Assembly (NCBI GenBank): GCA_033763775.1
Contig: JANRJW010000014.1
Coordinates: 171,095 to 235,094 of the forward strand
Direction: 5' to 3'
From: JAJTHB01 sp033763775
GTDB lineage: Bacteria; Pseudomonadota; Alphaproteobacteria; Rickettsiales; SXRF01
DNA length: 64,000 bases
Part shown: positions 23,729 through 32,405 of the stretch, in pieces
Position numbering within the stretch: position 1 is the first letter of the stretch
How the letters are laid out: every line of letters begins with the position of its first letter
Position numbers and translations under genes: made by a program
Notes under the pieces: model-generated
Told to the model about the DNA's origin: nothing
What the model saw: only the letters and a program-made list of their open reading frames with translations
Database searches by the model: none

Positions 23729-24750
23729 GATGCCTTGATCAAATCACACAATGCCTGAACGTGCTCCACGGGTGTTTTTGGTAGTACACCATGGGCAAGG
23801 TTGAAAATAAATGGACGATCTTTCAGTTCACGAATAATTTCTGCCGCCTGATTAAGCATGGCTGTTTTATTTTCAGCAAGAAGATTCTGATCCAGCATAC
23901 CCTGTACAACACACACCGGCTGTAATTTACTACGCACCCATGAAAGCGTGACAGAATCATCAACAGAAACAGCAGTCACACCACTCTGGCGAACATAATC
24001 CAGACATTTCACACCACATTGCCGTGGAAAACCAATGATAGGCACCGTAGGGTGCATTTTTTTTATTTCTGTAACGATGCGAAAGGCTGGCTCTACCACA
24101 TAATTGGTATAAAGATCGCCACTGGCAATGCCCGCCCAGGAATCAAACAGCTGAACCACCTCTGCGCCTGCGCGGATTTGAAGATCCAGATGACGTATCA
24201 CCGCCCGTGTGAGCAGGTTGATCAGGCGGCTGAACAACAACCCATCCGCTTCTGCAAGTCTACGTGTGACATCAAATTTCCGTGTGCCACGCCCATCCAC
24301 CATGTAGCAAGCAAGTGTCCATGGCGCGCCGGCAAAACCAATCAGCGCTGTTTCGGCAGGCAGAGCTGCTCGCGTTTGGCGCAGCGCCTGATAGACAGGC
24401 GCCAGTTTTTCTTCCAGCGCCTCCAGCGATAAGCTGCCAAGCGCCGCCGCATCGGTGATCGGTGTGATGCGTGGGCCTTCCCCCTCCTCAAAGCTTACTT
24501 CTGCGCCCAGCGCATCTGGTACAACAAGAATATCTGAAAAAATAATCGCGGCATCCATACCAAAGCGGGTAATTGGCTGCAAGGTTACTTCTGTAGCTGC
24601 GTCCGGCGTGTAGCAGAACTGCAGAAAATTTTTATGTTTTGCTCTCACCTCACGATATTCCGGAAGGTAGCGCCCTGCCTGGCGCATGAACCAGAAGGGA
24701 GGGCGATCTGTTACCTTACCTGAAAGGGATTCGAGAAAACGTTTGGTCAT
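23725..24750 (-). CDS. hemE: Uroporphyrinogen decarboxylase
   Basis: Decarboxylates the four acetate side chains of uroporphyrinogen III to make coproporphyrinogen III. Signature PPFWFMRQAGRYLPEYRE (about 18-35), FSDILVVPDALG (Asp86-type substrate ligand), GFAGAPWTLACYMVDGRG, and C-terminal FNLAHGVLPKTPVEHV. 341 aa, standard. It overlaps hemH, making a hemE-hemH-hemJ operon that reads away from the origin-like gap at 24751-25028. hemE beside oriC is a conserved alphaproteobacterial arrangement. Confidence 0.97.
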   Translation of the reverse strand: MTKRFLESLSGKVTDRPPFWFMRQAGRYLPEYREVRAKHKNFLQFCYTPDAATEVTLQPITRFGMDAAIIFSDILVVPDALGAEVSFEEGEGPRITPITDAAALGSLSLEALEEKLAPVYQALRQTRAALPAETALIGFAGAPWTLACYMVDGRGTRKFDVTRRLAEADGLLFSRLINLLTRAVIRHLDLQIRAGAEVVQLFDSWAGIASGDLYTNYVVEPAFRIVTEIKKMHPTVPIIGFPRQCGVKCLDYVRQSGVTAVSVDDSVTLSWVRSKLQPVCVVQGMLDQNLLAENKTAMLNQAAEIIRELKDRPFIFNLAHGVLPKTPVEHVQALCDLIKAS

Positions 24751-25028
24751 CGATCTTTCTGACTAAATAAATAAAGAATATATATAAAAGGTGGTAATAG
24801 TAGTAGGTGGGTGGGCAAACAAGGATTATGATATTTCCACAATCTTAACCCGCAGTGATTAACCACAAAAACCAATAAAAAACAAAAACAAAAAATAAAA
24901 GCGCACAGCCATGGATAAGTTTATACGCATGTGCATAAAGCTGCCGGTAACAGAAAGAATAACCTTAACAAAAACCCGCCAGCCAGTTACAAACATGTCA
25001 GATCAATAGTTATCCACCTGCTTATCCC
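24751..25028. other. Putative chromosomal replication origin (oriC)
   Basis: AT-rich gap between the divergent hemE and ppsR, the place of oriC in Caulobacter and Rickettsia. DnaA-box-like 9-mers against TTWTNCACA: TTATGCACA (minus, 24930-24938, 9 of 9) next to TTATACGCA (24921-24929, 8 of 9), ATTTCCACA (24833-24841, 8 of 9), TTAACCACA (24859-24867, 8 of 9), TTATCCACC (25010-25018, 8 of 9), and weaker TTATCCATG (minus, 24910-24918) and TTATCCCAT (25022-25030). A nearly pure A/C/T stretch at 24864-24900 and an AT run at 24764-24790 are candidate unwinding elements. Almost all genes left of here read minus and most on the right read plus, as expected at an origin. Confidence 0.75.
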
Positions 25029-25859
25029 ATGAAACAATTTAACCTGCATCTCGTATCGGATTCTACAGGCGAAACAGTAGGTAGTATAGCGCGCGCCGCG
25101 TTGGCGCAATTCGATGGGGTGGAGGCAGAAGAATATCACTGGACATTAGTTCGTAGTAAAACACAGCTGGAAAAGGTTATCGAGGCGATACGCGAGCATC
25201 CCGGCGTCGTGATGATGACGCTGGTGGATCAAAGTCTTCGCGACGTGCTGAAAATGGAATGCGTTAAACTCGGCGTGCCTTGCATCCCGGTACTGGCGGG
25301 GGTTGTCAGTGAACTTTCCAGCTATCTGGGAGAAAAGACCCATGCCCAGCCCGGCCGCCAGTATGAGCTGAATGAAGAATATTTCACCCGGGTGGATGCG
25401 ATTAATTTTGCGCTGGCGCATGACGATGGCCAGGGTCACTGGGAGCTGGAAGATGCGGATATTATTCTGGTCGGCGTTTCCCGCACATCAAAATCACCCA
25501 CCTGTGTCTACCTCGCCTATAAAGGCTACAAGGCGGCAAATATTCCATTTGTGCTGGATTGCCCGCTTCCAGAAGCGCTGGAGAGAGTGCAAAAACCGCT
25601 GATTGTTGGCCTGACCATTAACCCGGAGCGGCTGCAGCAAATCCGTAAAACCAGACTGCAATCCATCAATCAGGAGCAGGACACCAATTATATCGACATG
25701 GAATATATGCAGCGCGAAATCGCGGAATCACGCAAGCTGTTTGCCAAGCATCGCTGGCCGGTGATTGATGTGACCAAGCGCTCAGTCGAAGAAACCGCAG
25801 CGACCATTTTGCAATATCATAAGCGACATCAGGAAAAGCAGGAAGCCGCACATGGCTAG
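25029..25859 (+). CDS. ppsR: Pyruvate, phosphate dikinase regulatory protein (DUF299 kinase/phosphorylase)
   Basis: Bifunctional ADP-dependent kinase and Pi-dependent pyrophosphorylase that switches pyruvate phosphate dikinase (or PEP synthase) off and on. N-terminal FNLHLVSDSTGETVGSIAR and a P-loop-like GVSRTSKSPTCVYLAYKGYKAANIP (about 154-178) are the family hallmarks, followed by IVGLTINPERLQQIRKTR. 276 aa, standard. This is the gene known as RP001-like beside oriC in alphaproteobacteria. It overlaps aroE by 8 bases and starts a compact plus-strand operon ppsR-aroE-coaE-dnaQ. Confidence 0.94.
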   Translation: MKQFNLHLVSDSTGETVGSIARAALAQFDGVEAEEYHWTLVRSKTQLEKVIEAIREHPGVVMMTLVDQSLRDVLKMECVKLGVPCIPVLAGVVSELSSYLGEKTHAQPGRQYELNEEYFTRVDAINFALAHDDGQGHWELEDADIILVGVSRTSKSPTCVYLAYKGYKAANIPFVLDCPLPEALERVQKPLIVGLTINPERLQQIRKTRLQSINQEQDTNYIDMEYMQREIAESRKLFAKHRWPVIDVTKRSVEETAATILQYHKRHQEKQEAAHG

Positions 25860-26655
25860 GGCAGGGGTTATCGGATGGCCGGTCGCGCATAGCTTATCAC
25901 CGATTATTCATCAGCACTGGCTGGATCATTACGCCATCGCTGGCGGGTATGATAAATATGAGGTGCCGCCGCAGGAACTGGCATCATTTCTGAAAACACA
26001 GCGGCAAGAAATGTGCGGCTTTAATGTGACCCTTCCGCACAAGGAAACCATCATGCCGCTGCTCGATGAGATTGATGAAACAGCGCGCGCGATTGGTGCC
26101 GTCAATACAGTGGTGTGCCGAGAGGGAAAACTCACCGGCACCAATACGGATGCCACCGGATTCATCGCAGCGCTCAGGCAAGCTGTGCCAGATGTGCGGC
26201 GCGGCAAAGCCCTGGTGCTCGGTGCGGGCGGCGCGGCGCGGGCGGTTGTCTATGCGCTCAGGCAAGCAGGTTTTACCGATATTTATGTGGCCAATCGCAG
26301 CCCGGAAAAAGCGAAATGCCTGACGGCGGCGCTCGGTGGCCACGCCATTATGTGGCACATGCTAGAGGCGTATCTGCCTGAGGTGGACTTACTGGTCAAT
26401 ACCACCAGCCTTGGCATGCAGGGACAGCCGCCATTGGTCATTTCTCTTGCTGCGCTTGCGCCGCATGCTGTGGTCTATGATATTGTTTACAAGCCAAAAG
26501 AGACAGAACTGCTGAAACAGGCGCGCGCCGGGGGGCACCGTATTGTTGGGGGCATGGGAATGCTGCTGCATCAAGCCGCGCCAGCGTTTGAACTATTCTT
26601 CGGTGTCAGGCCCGAGGTGACCGAGGCGCTGCGCAGCAAGGTAGAGAGCGCATGA
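25852..26655 (+). CDS. aroE: Shikimate dehydrogenase (NADP+)
   Basis: Reduces 3-dehydroshikimate to shikimate in the chorismate pathway. Substrate site VAHSLSPIIHQHWL (about 11-24), catalytic Lys in GFNVTLPHKETIMPLLDE (about 66), NADP-binding GAGGAARAVVYALRQ and VANRSPEKA (about 123-150), and the C-terminal GMGMLLHQAAPAFELFFG. 267 aa, normal. Overlaps ppsR upstream and coaE downstream by a few bases, so the four genes are translationally linked. Confidence 0.96.
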   Translation: MARAGVIGWPVAHSLSPIIHQHWLDHYAIAGGYDKYEVPPQELASFLKTQRQEMCGFNVTLPHKETIMPLLDEIDETARAIGAVNTVVCREGKLTGTNTDATGFIAALRQAVPDVRRGKALVLGAGGAARAVVYALRQAGFTDIYVANRSPEKAKCLTAALGGHAIMWHMLEAYLPEVDLLVNTTSLGMQGQPPLVISLAALAPHAVVYDIVYKPKETELLKQARAGGHRIVGGMGMLLHQAAPAFELFFGVRPEVTEALRSKVESA

Positions 26656-27239
26656 AAATTCTCGGCGTAACAGGCAGCATCGGCATGGGTAAATCAACTG
26701 TCACCGCGCAGCTGGCGCTGCTCGGCGCAAAAACGCTGAGCGCTGATAGGGTGGTGCACCAGCTGCTATCACCAGGCGGCCGCGCAGAAGCCCAGGTCTT
26801 TAATTATTTTCCTGAGGCCAAAACCCAAGGTGGGATTGACCGCATGGCGCTGGGTAAGCTCGTATTTGCTTCGGATGAAAAACGCCGGCTGCTCGAGCAG
26901 ATACTTCATCCGCTGGTGGTTGAGGAAGAAGAGCGTTTTGTGCAAAGGGCGCACGCGCGCGGAGCAAAGCTCGTGGCGCTTGATATTCCGCTGCTGTTTG
27001 AAACAGGCGCAGAGGCGCGCGTCGATGTGGTGCTGGTGGCAACCGCGCCATACCATCTGCAAAGGCGCCGCGTGCTCGTTCGGCCGGGCATGGACGAGAA
27101 GAAATTCAAGCAGATACTCAGCGCGCAGATGTCAAACCATGAAAAATGCGCACGCGCAGACATAATCGTACAAACCGGGCTGGGTAAAGCATACACTATG
27201 CGCCAGCTCATGACAGAAAGGCACCAGTGGTATGCGTGA
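26652..27239 (+). CDS. coaE: Dephospho-CoA kinase
   Basis: Last step of coenzyme A synthesis, phosphorylating the 3'-hydroxyl of dephospho-CoA. P-loop GVTGSIGMGKSTVTAQLA (about 5-22), LSADRVVHQLLSPGGRAE, the LHPLVVEEE segment, and LDIPLLFETGAEARVDVVLVATAP. 195 aa, normal. Overlaps aroE by 4 bases and dnaQ by 8 bases. Confidence 0.95.
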   Translation: MKILGVTGSIGMGKSTVTAQLALLGAKTLSADRVVHQLLSPGGRAEAQVFNYFPEAKTQGGIDRMALGKLVFASDEKRRLLEQILHPLVVEEEERFVQRAHARGAKLVALDIPLLFETGAEARVDVVLVATAPYHLQRRRVLVRPGMDEKKFKQILSAQMSNHEKCARADIIVQTGLGKAYTMRQLMTERHQWYA

Positions 27240-27909
27240 AATAGTCCTCGACACAGAAACAACAGGCATCGACCCGGCGACTGGCCACCGCATTGTTGAA
27301 ATTGGCTGCATCGAGCTGGTTTCAGGCGCGCGCACGGGAAATTTTTTCCACTGCTACTTAAACCCAGAACGCGATATGCCCGAAGAGGCGTACCGAGTGC
27401 ATGGCCTCTCGCAGGAATTCCTGCAGGGTCATCCTACCTTTGCGGAAAAGGTGGATGAGTTTTTGGAGTTTCTTGCGGCATCGCCGCTGGTTATCCACAA
27501 TGCCGCCTTCGACATGAAATTTATCAATGCTGAGCTTGGCCGATGTGGTTTTGCATCCATTGCCATGGATCGGGTAACGGATACACTCCTCATCGCCCGC
27601 AAAAAATATCCCGGCTCGCCGGCGAATCTGGATGCGCTGTGCAAGCGCTTCGGCATTGATGCCAGTCACCGCACCAAACACGGAGCGCTGCTGGATGCTG
27701 AGCTTCTTTCTGAGGTGTATATTGAACTTCAGGGCGGCAAGCAAGTAACCCTCAGCCTGCAATCCACAAGCAGCCTGCAAGCGACTGCAGCGGTTGAAAC
27801 CACAGCGAGCACGCCGCGCGCTATGCGCGTATTTTCGATCAGCGAGGAAGAGCAGGCCGCGCATCAGGAGATGCTGAAAAAAATCAAAAACCCTCTCTGG
27901 GTGGCTTAA
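27232..27909 (+). CDS. dnaQ: DNA polymerase III, epsilon subunit (proofreading exonuclease)
   Basis: 3'-5' proofreading exonuclease of the replicative polymerase. ExoI EIVLDTETTGIDPATG (Asp7, Glu9), ExoII LVIHNAAFDMKFINAEL (about 85-101) and ExoIII HRTKHGALLDAELLSEVY (about 145-162, His and Asp) are complete. 225 aa. The C-terminal tail (about 185-225, EEEQAAHQEMLKKIKNP) is the usual polymerase-binding extension. It ends the ppsR-aroE-coaE-dnaQ operon. Confidence 0.96.
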   Translation: MREIVLDTETTGIDPATGHRIVEIGCIELVSGARTGNFFHCYLNPERDMPEEAYRVHGLSQEFLQGHPTFAEKVDEFLEFLAASPLVIHNAAFDMKFINAELGRCGFASIAMDRVTDTLLIARKKYPGSPANLDALCKRFGIDASHRTKHGALLDAELLSEVYIELQGGKQVTLSLQSTSSLQATAAVETTASTPRAMRVFSISEEEQAAHQEMLKKIKNPLWVA

Positions 27910-27984
27910 CTTATCATGCCTGCGAAAGCAGAAATCCTGAACGTGCATCCTTCTCGTCTGACAGGTTCCCCGAACGCGCGGACA

Positions 27985-28017
27985 TAAAAAAAGGGCTCCC
28001 GAAGGAGCCCTTTTCGT
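27985..28017. terminator. Bidirectional rho-independent terminator
   Basis: AAGGGCTCC-CGAA-GGAGCCCTT stem-loop flanked by an A-tract on the left and TTTTCGTTT on the right. It lies between the convergent dnaQ operon and the OmpA-like gene and can serve both. Confidence 0.9.
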
Positions 28018-28035
28018 TTGGCTTGTAACCGAGTA

Positions 28036-28599
28036 TTACTTCGAGAAGTTGAACTCGATCTCTGCGCGGCGATCTTCGGCCAGGCATGCGATCTGCTGTT
28101 TGCGATCGGCATGGTTGCAGTCGGTGACCGGAGTAGATTCGCCTTTAGCTTCAATACGCACTTTGCGGGTTTTCAGGCCTTTCGAAGCGAGGTAAGCGCG
28201 AACGGTCTCTGCGCGGCGCTGCGACAGGCGCTTGTTATAGCCGGTATCGCCGATCTGATCAGCAAAACCTACGATATCAACGCTTTCAACGTCTTTTGCT
28301 TCTTTCACCAGCTTGCTCAGCGTATCGAGCTTGGCTTTTTCTTTGGCATTCAGGGTCGAGCGATTGAAATCAAAGTAAACGGTGCGGTGTTCTTTCGCCA
28401 GTTTACGAAGGTTTCCGGGCTGGCCGGCGCACTCATTATTAGCGGTATCCCACTTGGTGAGCACGCAGTTGTTGTGGCTGTTCATCCATACGGTGCCGTT
28501 TTTGTCTTTCACGACATCCTGAAAAGCGCCGGCGAAAGCTGCCGGAGAGAGCATGACGCTAGCGGTAGCAGCCAGGCAAGCAAGTTTAAATTTATTCAT
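28036..28599 (-). CDS. OmpA-family outer membrane/peptidoglycan-associated protein
   Basis: 187 aa with a signal peptide (MNKFKLACLAATASVMLS...AFA, cleavage about residue 23). It lacks a beta-barrel: after a short segment with two Cys (NNCVLTKW, NNECAG) it goes directly into an OmpA peptidoglycan-binding domain with VYFDFNRSTLNAKEKAKLD, VDIVGFADQIGDTGYN and YNKRLSQRRAETVRAYL (the Asp and Arg that contact peptidoglycan). A soluble periplasmic or envelope-anchoring role is likely. It has a strong terminator after it and a candidate promoter before it, so it is monocistronic. Confidence 0.9.
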   Translation of the reverse strand: MNKFKLACLAATASVMLSPAAFAGAFQDVVKDKNGTVWMNSHNNCVLTKWDTANNECAGQPGNLRKLAKEHRTVYFDFNRSTLNAKEKAKLDTLSKLVKEAKDVESVDIVGFADQIGDTGYNKRLSQRRAETVRAYLASKGLKTRKVRIEAKGESTPVTDCNHADRKQQIACLAEDRRAEIEFNFSK

Positions 28600-28647
28600 G
28601 GTCTATTCCTTATGAGTGTGGTGAGTTACAGTTAAGCAATGGGAATA

Positions 28648-28676
28648 ACTATATGAATCGGGAAGCTAAATCAAAA
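28648..28676 (-). promoter_or_regulatory. Candidate promoter of the OmpA-like gene
   Basis: TATAGT on the minus strand, preceded 16 bases upstream by TTTGAT, lies about 50 bases before the ATG. Half of the spacer is AT-rich. Tentative. The rest of the gap 28654-28838 shows nothing clear. Confidence 0.35.
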
Positions 28677-28838
28677 GCCGGGTAAAGGCAACGGCTATTT
28701 TCCCACAGCAAGCGCCGCGGGCTATATACATTTTATTTATACATTACAGGGGCTTGCAAAGATAAATGATGCCGCCAAATACACTAAAACCCGATAAATT
28801 CCGTTTACTGATGCAGACTTGCCACAGCGCCGCGCCCA

Positions 28839-29291
28839 TTACGCCACACTGGCGTTGGTTTTGGCGCGGTTTTGTAAATAAAGATTATGAAAATCAATGG
28901 GATCCAGCATAAGGGGCGGGAATCCACCATCTCTGGTGACATCCGCAATCACGCGGCGCGCGAATGGAAACAGCACAAACGGGCAATCCACCATAATCAA
29001 CGGCTCGATACGATCCTGCGGCACATGACTCACCTGAAAAAGTCCGGCATAAGCGAGCTCGATCAGAAAAAGCGTGCTACCCTCTGCCGAGGCTTTGACG
29101 CCGATATGCATGGTCATTTCATAAAAATCTTCCTGCAGCTTCTGTGCTTTCAAATCGACACTCACATCAATGGCGGGGCGTGTATTTGTCGCAGCAAGGC
29201 TTTGCGGCGCATGCGGATTTTCAAACGACAGATCTTTGATGTATTGGCCTTTGACAGAAAAACTTGGCGCAGCGGCGGCGGGCTCATTCAT
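28839..29291 (-). CDS. secB: Protein-export chaperone SecB
   Basis: Tetrameric cytosolic chaperone that keeps preproteins unfolded and hands them to SecA. 150 aa with the SecB core: FSVKGQYIKDLSFENPHAPQSL, VDLKAQKLQEDFYEMTMHI, LFLIELAYAGLFQVSHVP and CPFVLFPFARRVIADVTRDGGFPPLMLDPIDF. It diverges from the Tim44-like gene, an arrangement seen next to dnaQ near the origin in alphaproteobacteria. Start ATG at 29291. Confidence 0.96.
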   Translation of the reverse strand: MNEPAAAAPSFSVKGQYIKDLSFENPHAPQSLAATNTRPAIDVSVDLKAQKLQEDFYEMTMHIGVKASAEGSTLFLIELAYAGLFQVSHVPQDRIEPLIMVDCPFVLFPFARRVIADVTRDGGFPPLMLDPIDFHNLYLQNRAKTNASVA

Positions 29292-29368
29292 TAGCTGTTT
29301 CCTTCGTCAAAAAAATTAACTATGGTGGCCTTCATAATCAAAACCACAAAGAAGGTCACGCAATATTT

Positions 29369-30049
29369 ATGTCTGAAGGAATCGCTTACGCTGATATTGT
29401 GATACTGGCGCTGATCGCCGGATTTATACTGCTGCGCCTGCGTAGTGTGCTGGGGCAGAATATCGGGCACGAAAACCCGGATTTTTTCAAAAAAATGCAG
29501 CCGCAGGATGAAGGGCAGGAAAAAGAGCCGATCATCACGCTTGCAGAAAAAACAGCAAAGCCGAAAGAGCTGCCGCAAGATAGCTACCTGCAAACGCTGA
29601 AAGATGAATCGGTGAAAGCAGTACTTACAGAGATTGCAGCGAAAGATGCAGATTTCAGCGCCAGCGGCTTTCTTTCCGGAGCGAAAATGGCGTTTGAAAT
29701 GGTGTTTGAGGGGTTTGCCAAGGGCGACCGCGCACCGCTTAAAATGCTGCTCGCGCCCGATCTTTACAGCCAGTTTGATGCCGAGATAGAAGCGCGCACC
29801 GCCAGCGACAGCAGAACAGAAACCACCCTTGTGTCCGTGACCGCGAAAGACATTATCCGCGCGAGCCTCATGGGCAATATCGCGCGGCTCACTGTCAGCT
29901 ATATGAGCGAGCAGGTGAGTGTGGTGCGCGGCGCCGACGGCAAAATCATTCAGGGCAATCCGTCGGATGTGGATCAGGTGATGGATGAATGGACATTCGA
30001 GCGCGATATCAGTTCGCGCAATCCCAACTGGGTAATTATTGATACGTAA
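29369..30049 (+). CDS. Tim44-domain membrane protein (TimA-like)
   Basis: 226 aa. MSEGIAYADIVILALIAGFILLRLRSVLG gives one N-terminal membrane segment with a short exposed end, then a charged linker, then the Tim44-like (NTF2-fold) domain from about residue 95 with FLSGAKMAFEMVFEGFAKGDR and LKMLLAPDLYSQFDAEIEAR, ending DEWTFERDISSRNPNWVII. Bacterial relatives of mitochondrial Tim44; function in bacteria is not settled. The ATG at 29369 is chosen because an upstream extension would overlap the divergent secB start. It is followed 3 bases later by mltA. Confidence 0.92.
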   Translation: MSEGIAYADIVILALIAGFILLRLRSVLGQNIGHENPDFFKKMQPQDEGQEKEPIITLAEKTAKPKELPQDSYLQTLKDESVKAVLTEIAAKDADFSASGFLSGAKMAFEMVFEGFAKGDRAPLKMLLAPDLYSQFDAEIEARTASDSRTETTLVSVTAKDIIRASLMGNIARLTVSYMSEQVSVVRGADGKIIQGNPSDVDQVMDEWTFERDISSRNPNWVIIDT

Positions 30050-30052
30050 CGC

Positions 30053-31174
30053 ATGAAAAAACTCTTAGTGATTTCTTTGCTACTGCTTTCCGCCTGCTCA
30101 CAGGCAGACCATTTTGAGGCGCGCCAGATTACTTTTGCCGAGCTGGATGGCTGGGCGCAGGATAACCACCAGCAAGCCATTGAAACCTTTCTTCCCAGCT
30201 GCCATGTGTTTGCCCGCAAGGCACGAAAAGAATCAGACGGCAGCGGTCTTAAGATCGACGAAAAAATCTGGCGGTCACTTTGCCATGAGGCCGAGTGGGC
30301 AAAAAACAACCCGCTTCAGGCCAAGCAGTTTTTTGAAGACCGCTTCGTGCCGTTGCGCATCAGCAACAACAACAAAGAGCAGGGGCTGTTTACCGGCTAT
30401 TATGAACCAGTGCTTTTTGGGTCGCTTAAAAAAAAGGGCGATTTCAAATACCCGCTCCATGCCGCGCCGCCTGAGCTGAAAACCAGCAAGCCCTACTACA
30501 CCCACGCCGAAATCAACAAGGGCGCGCTGAAGGGCAGAAAGCTGGAACTTCTCTGGGTGGATGACCCGGTGATGAAGTTTTTCATGCAGATTCAAGGCTC
30601 GGGGCGCGTGCGCCTGACCGATGGACGCGAGCTGTTCATCGGCTACGGCGATGGCAACGGCCAGCCTTATGTGAGCCTTGGCAAAGTGATGCGTGATCAG
30701 GGGCTGCTTCCAGCCGATCAGATTAATTTCTTCACCATCCGCCAGTGGCTGTATGACAACCCCAGCCGCGCCTTCGCGCTGATGGAAGAAAATCCCTCCT
30801 ATATTTTCTTTAAAATCAGAAACGAGCCCGCCGTAGGCGCGGCGGGTGTGTCCCTTACACCACGGCGCTCGATTGCCATCGATAGCCGCTACATTCCGTA
30901 CGGCTTGCCGCTTTATCTCGAGGTGGATCTGCCGCCGCTGCCGAATAAGCAGTCCACACCATTTAATCGCCTGATGATCGCACAGGATACTGGCGGGGCG
31001 ATCCGCGGGCCGGTGCGCGGGGATATTTTCTTTGGCCCGGGCGACGAGGCGGAATATCTCGCCGGCCATATGAAAAACCGTGGCGTTTATACCTTGCTTG
31101 TGCCTAAGGAAGCTGCCGGTCAGCTGACATCACCACTTTCCGCGCTGGATGGCATCACCAATTTTTCGTGGTAG
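30053..31174 (+). CDS. mltA: Membrane-bound lytic murein transglycosylase A
   Basis: Cleaves peptidoglycan glycan strands with formation of 1,6-anhydromuramyl ends. Signal peptide with lipobox (LLLLSACSQ, Cys15) makes it an outer-membrane lipoprotein. The MltA domain (FTGYYEPVLFGSLKKKGDF, FFMQIQGSGRVRLTDG, GYGDGNGQPYVSLGK) is followed by the 3D domain (RLMIAQDTGGAIRGPVRGD and FFGPGDEAEYLAGHMKNRG) that carries the catalytic Asp. 373 aa. Sits between the Tim44-like and Smr genes with 3-base gaps, so it belongs to one operon. Confidence 0.95.
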   Translation: MKKLLVISLLLLSACSQADHFEARQITFAELDGWAQDNHQQAIETFLPSCHVFARKARKESDGSGLKIDEKIWRSLCHEAEWAKNNPLQAKQFFEDRFVPLRISNNNKEQGLFTGYYEPVLFGSLKKKGDFKYPLHAAPPELKTSKPYYTHAEINKGALKGRKLELLWVDDPVMKFFMQIQGSGRVRLTDGRELFIGYGDGNGQPYVSLGKVMRDQGLLPADQINFFTIRQWLYDNPSRAFALMEENPSYIFFKIRNEPAVGAAGVSLTPRRSIAIDSRYIPYGLPLYLEVDLPPLPNKQSTPFNRLMIAQDTGGAIRGPVRGDIFFGPGDEAEYLAGHMKNRGVYTLLVPKEAAGQLTSPLSALDGITNFSW

Positions 31175-31177
31175 CGC

Positions 31178-31708
31178 ATGAGCCCGCCGCGCCAGCTAAC
31201 TCCGGAAGAAAATAAGCTCTGGAAGCAGCTGACCGAGCAGGTTGTTCCGCTGCGCGCGCCGCTGGATGAGGAGGAGGAGGAAGCCCCACTACCAAAACCA
31301 GCGCTAAAAAAACGCTCAAGCATCCGCGTGCGCGAAAGAATCGAACGGCCGCCAGAGGTGAAGGCACTCCTTACCACCGGCAGCACCACGGCGCTCGATA
31401 AGCGAAACGCTGAGCGCTTCAGAAAAGGTGAGATGGCGCTGGAGGCGATGCTCGATCTCCACGGCATGACCTATGAAAAAGCAAACGCTGCCCTCGCGCG
31501 CTTTATCGAAACTAGCTACATGCGGCAAAAGCGCGCCCTGCTCATCATTACCGGCAAGGGCACGCGCGGCGAAGGGGTGCTTAAGTCTGCGCTGCCCGGC
31601 TGGCTGAATCATGACGATATCCGACCGATGGTGCTGGCGGTAAGCCCGGCGAAAGCAAAACATGGCGGCAGCGGCGCTTATTATGTGCTACTAAAACGAA
31701 AACGCTGA
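31178..31708 (+). CDS. Smr-domain protein
   Basis: 176 aa. The N-terminal 90 residues are charged and probably disordered (LDEEEEEAPLPKPALKKR). The Smr domain follows with the motif LDLHGMTYEKANAALARFI, then ALLIITGKGTRGEGVLKSAL and a final GGSGAYYVLLKRKR, the pattern of MutS2-like Smr nucleases. Stand-alone Smr proteins have proposed RNA or DNA nicking roles; the target here is unknown. Co-transcribed with mltA (3-base gap). Confidence 0.92.
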   Translation: MSPPRQLTPEENKLWKQLTEQVVPLRAPLDEEEEEAPLPKPALKKRSSIRVRERIERPPEVKALLTTGSTTALDKRNAERFRKGEMALEAMLDLHGMTYEKANAALARFIETSYMRQKRALLIITGKGTRGEGVLKSALPGWLNHDDIRPMVLAVSPAKAKHGGSGAYYVLLKRKR

Positions 31709-31715
31709 GCCCGCC

Positions 31716-32405
31716 ATGCATGATGACAAACCGCATATCCTGATTGTTGATGATGATGATCGCCTGCGCGCGCTGCTGAAGAAATTTCTATGCGAGCAGG
31801 GCTTCATGGTGTCGGTGGCGGCAAGCACAAAAGAAGCACGCGAGCAGCTTGGCTGGTTTGTGTTTGACGTGATGATTCTCGATGTGATGATGCCCGGCGA
31901 AACCGGTCTTGAACTGCTGACTGAGCTTCGCAGAAAGTCGCTGCCGGTGCTGATGCTTTCTGCCATGGGCGAAGCCGATGACCGCATCGCCGGGCTGGAA
32001 GCTGGCGCCGAGGACTATCTCACCAAGCCGTTCGAGCCCAAAGAACTGGTACTACGCCTTCGCACCATTCTAAAGCGTAGCGAAGCAGCGGGCGGTGCAG
32101 TGCTGCCACAGGTTGCCTTTGGCGATTTTGTGTTTGATACGGCAACCAACCAGCTAAAAAAAACAGGCCAGAGTGTGGCGCTCACTTCTGCTGAAGCGGC
32201 GCTGCTTAAGCAGTTGATACGGTATCTCGGTACGCCGGTGGCGCGCGAGCAGCTGGCAGCGGTGCTGCCGGGCAGCGCCAGCGAGCGAAGTATTGATGTG
32301 CAGATCACCCGCCTGCGCAAAAAAATCGAAGATAGCGAAGGAAAGCCCCTCCATCTGCAGACAATTCGCGGCGAAGGCTATGTGCTTTATGGCAGGCGCC
32401 TATGA
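31716..32405 (+). CDS. OmpR-family response regulator
   Basis: 229 aa. Receiver domain with the acidic pair DDDD (about 12-15), phosphoacceptor Asp in VMILDVMMPG (about 56), Thr/Ser in MLSAMGEADDR and Lys in YLTKPFEPKEL. A C-terminal winged helix follows (VALTSAEAALLKQLI, SERSIDVQITRLRKKIEDSEG, TIRGEGYVLYG). It overlaps the histidine kinase gene by 4 bases, making a clear pair. Closest in layout to OmpR/EnvZ, but the target genes are unknown. Confidence 0.94.
   Translation: MHDDKPHILIVDDDDRLRALLKKFLCEQGFMVSVAASTKEAREQLGWFVFDVMILDVMMPGETGLELLTELRRKSLPVLMLSAMGEADDRIAGLEAGAEDYLTKPFEPKELVLRLRTILKRSEAAGGAVLPQVAFGDFVFDTATNQLKKTGQSVALTSAEAALLKQLIRYLGTPVAREQLAAVLPGSASERSIDVQITRLRKKIEDSEGKPLHLQTIRGEGYVLYGRRL

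Noticed and set aside
24845..24862. CtrA-type site (TTAA-N7-TTAA) in the origin region
   Set aside because: The two TTAA half-sites are separated by 10 bases, not 7, so it does not fit the CtrA consensus.
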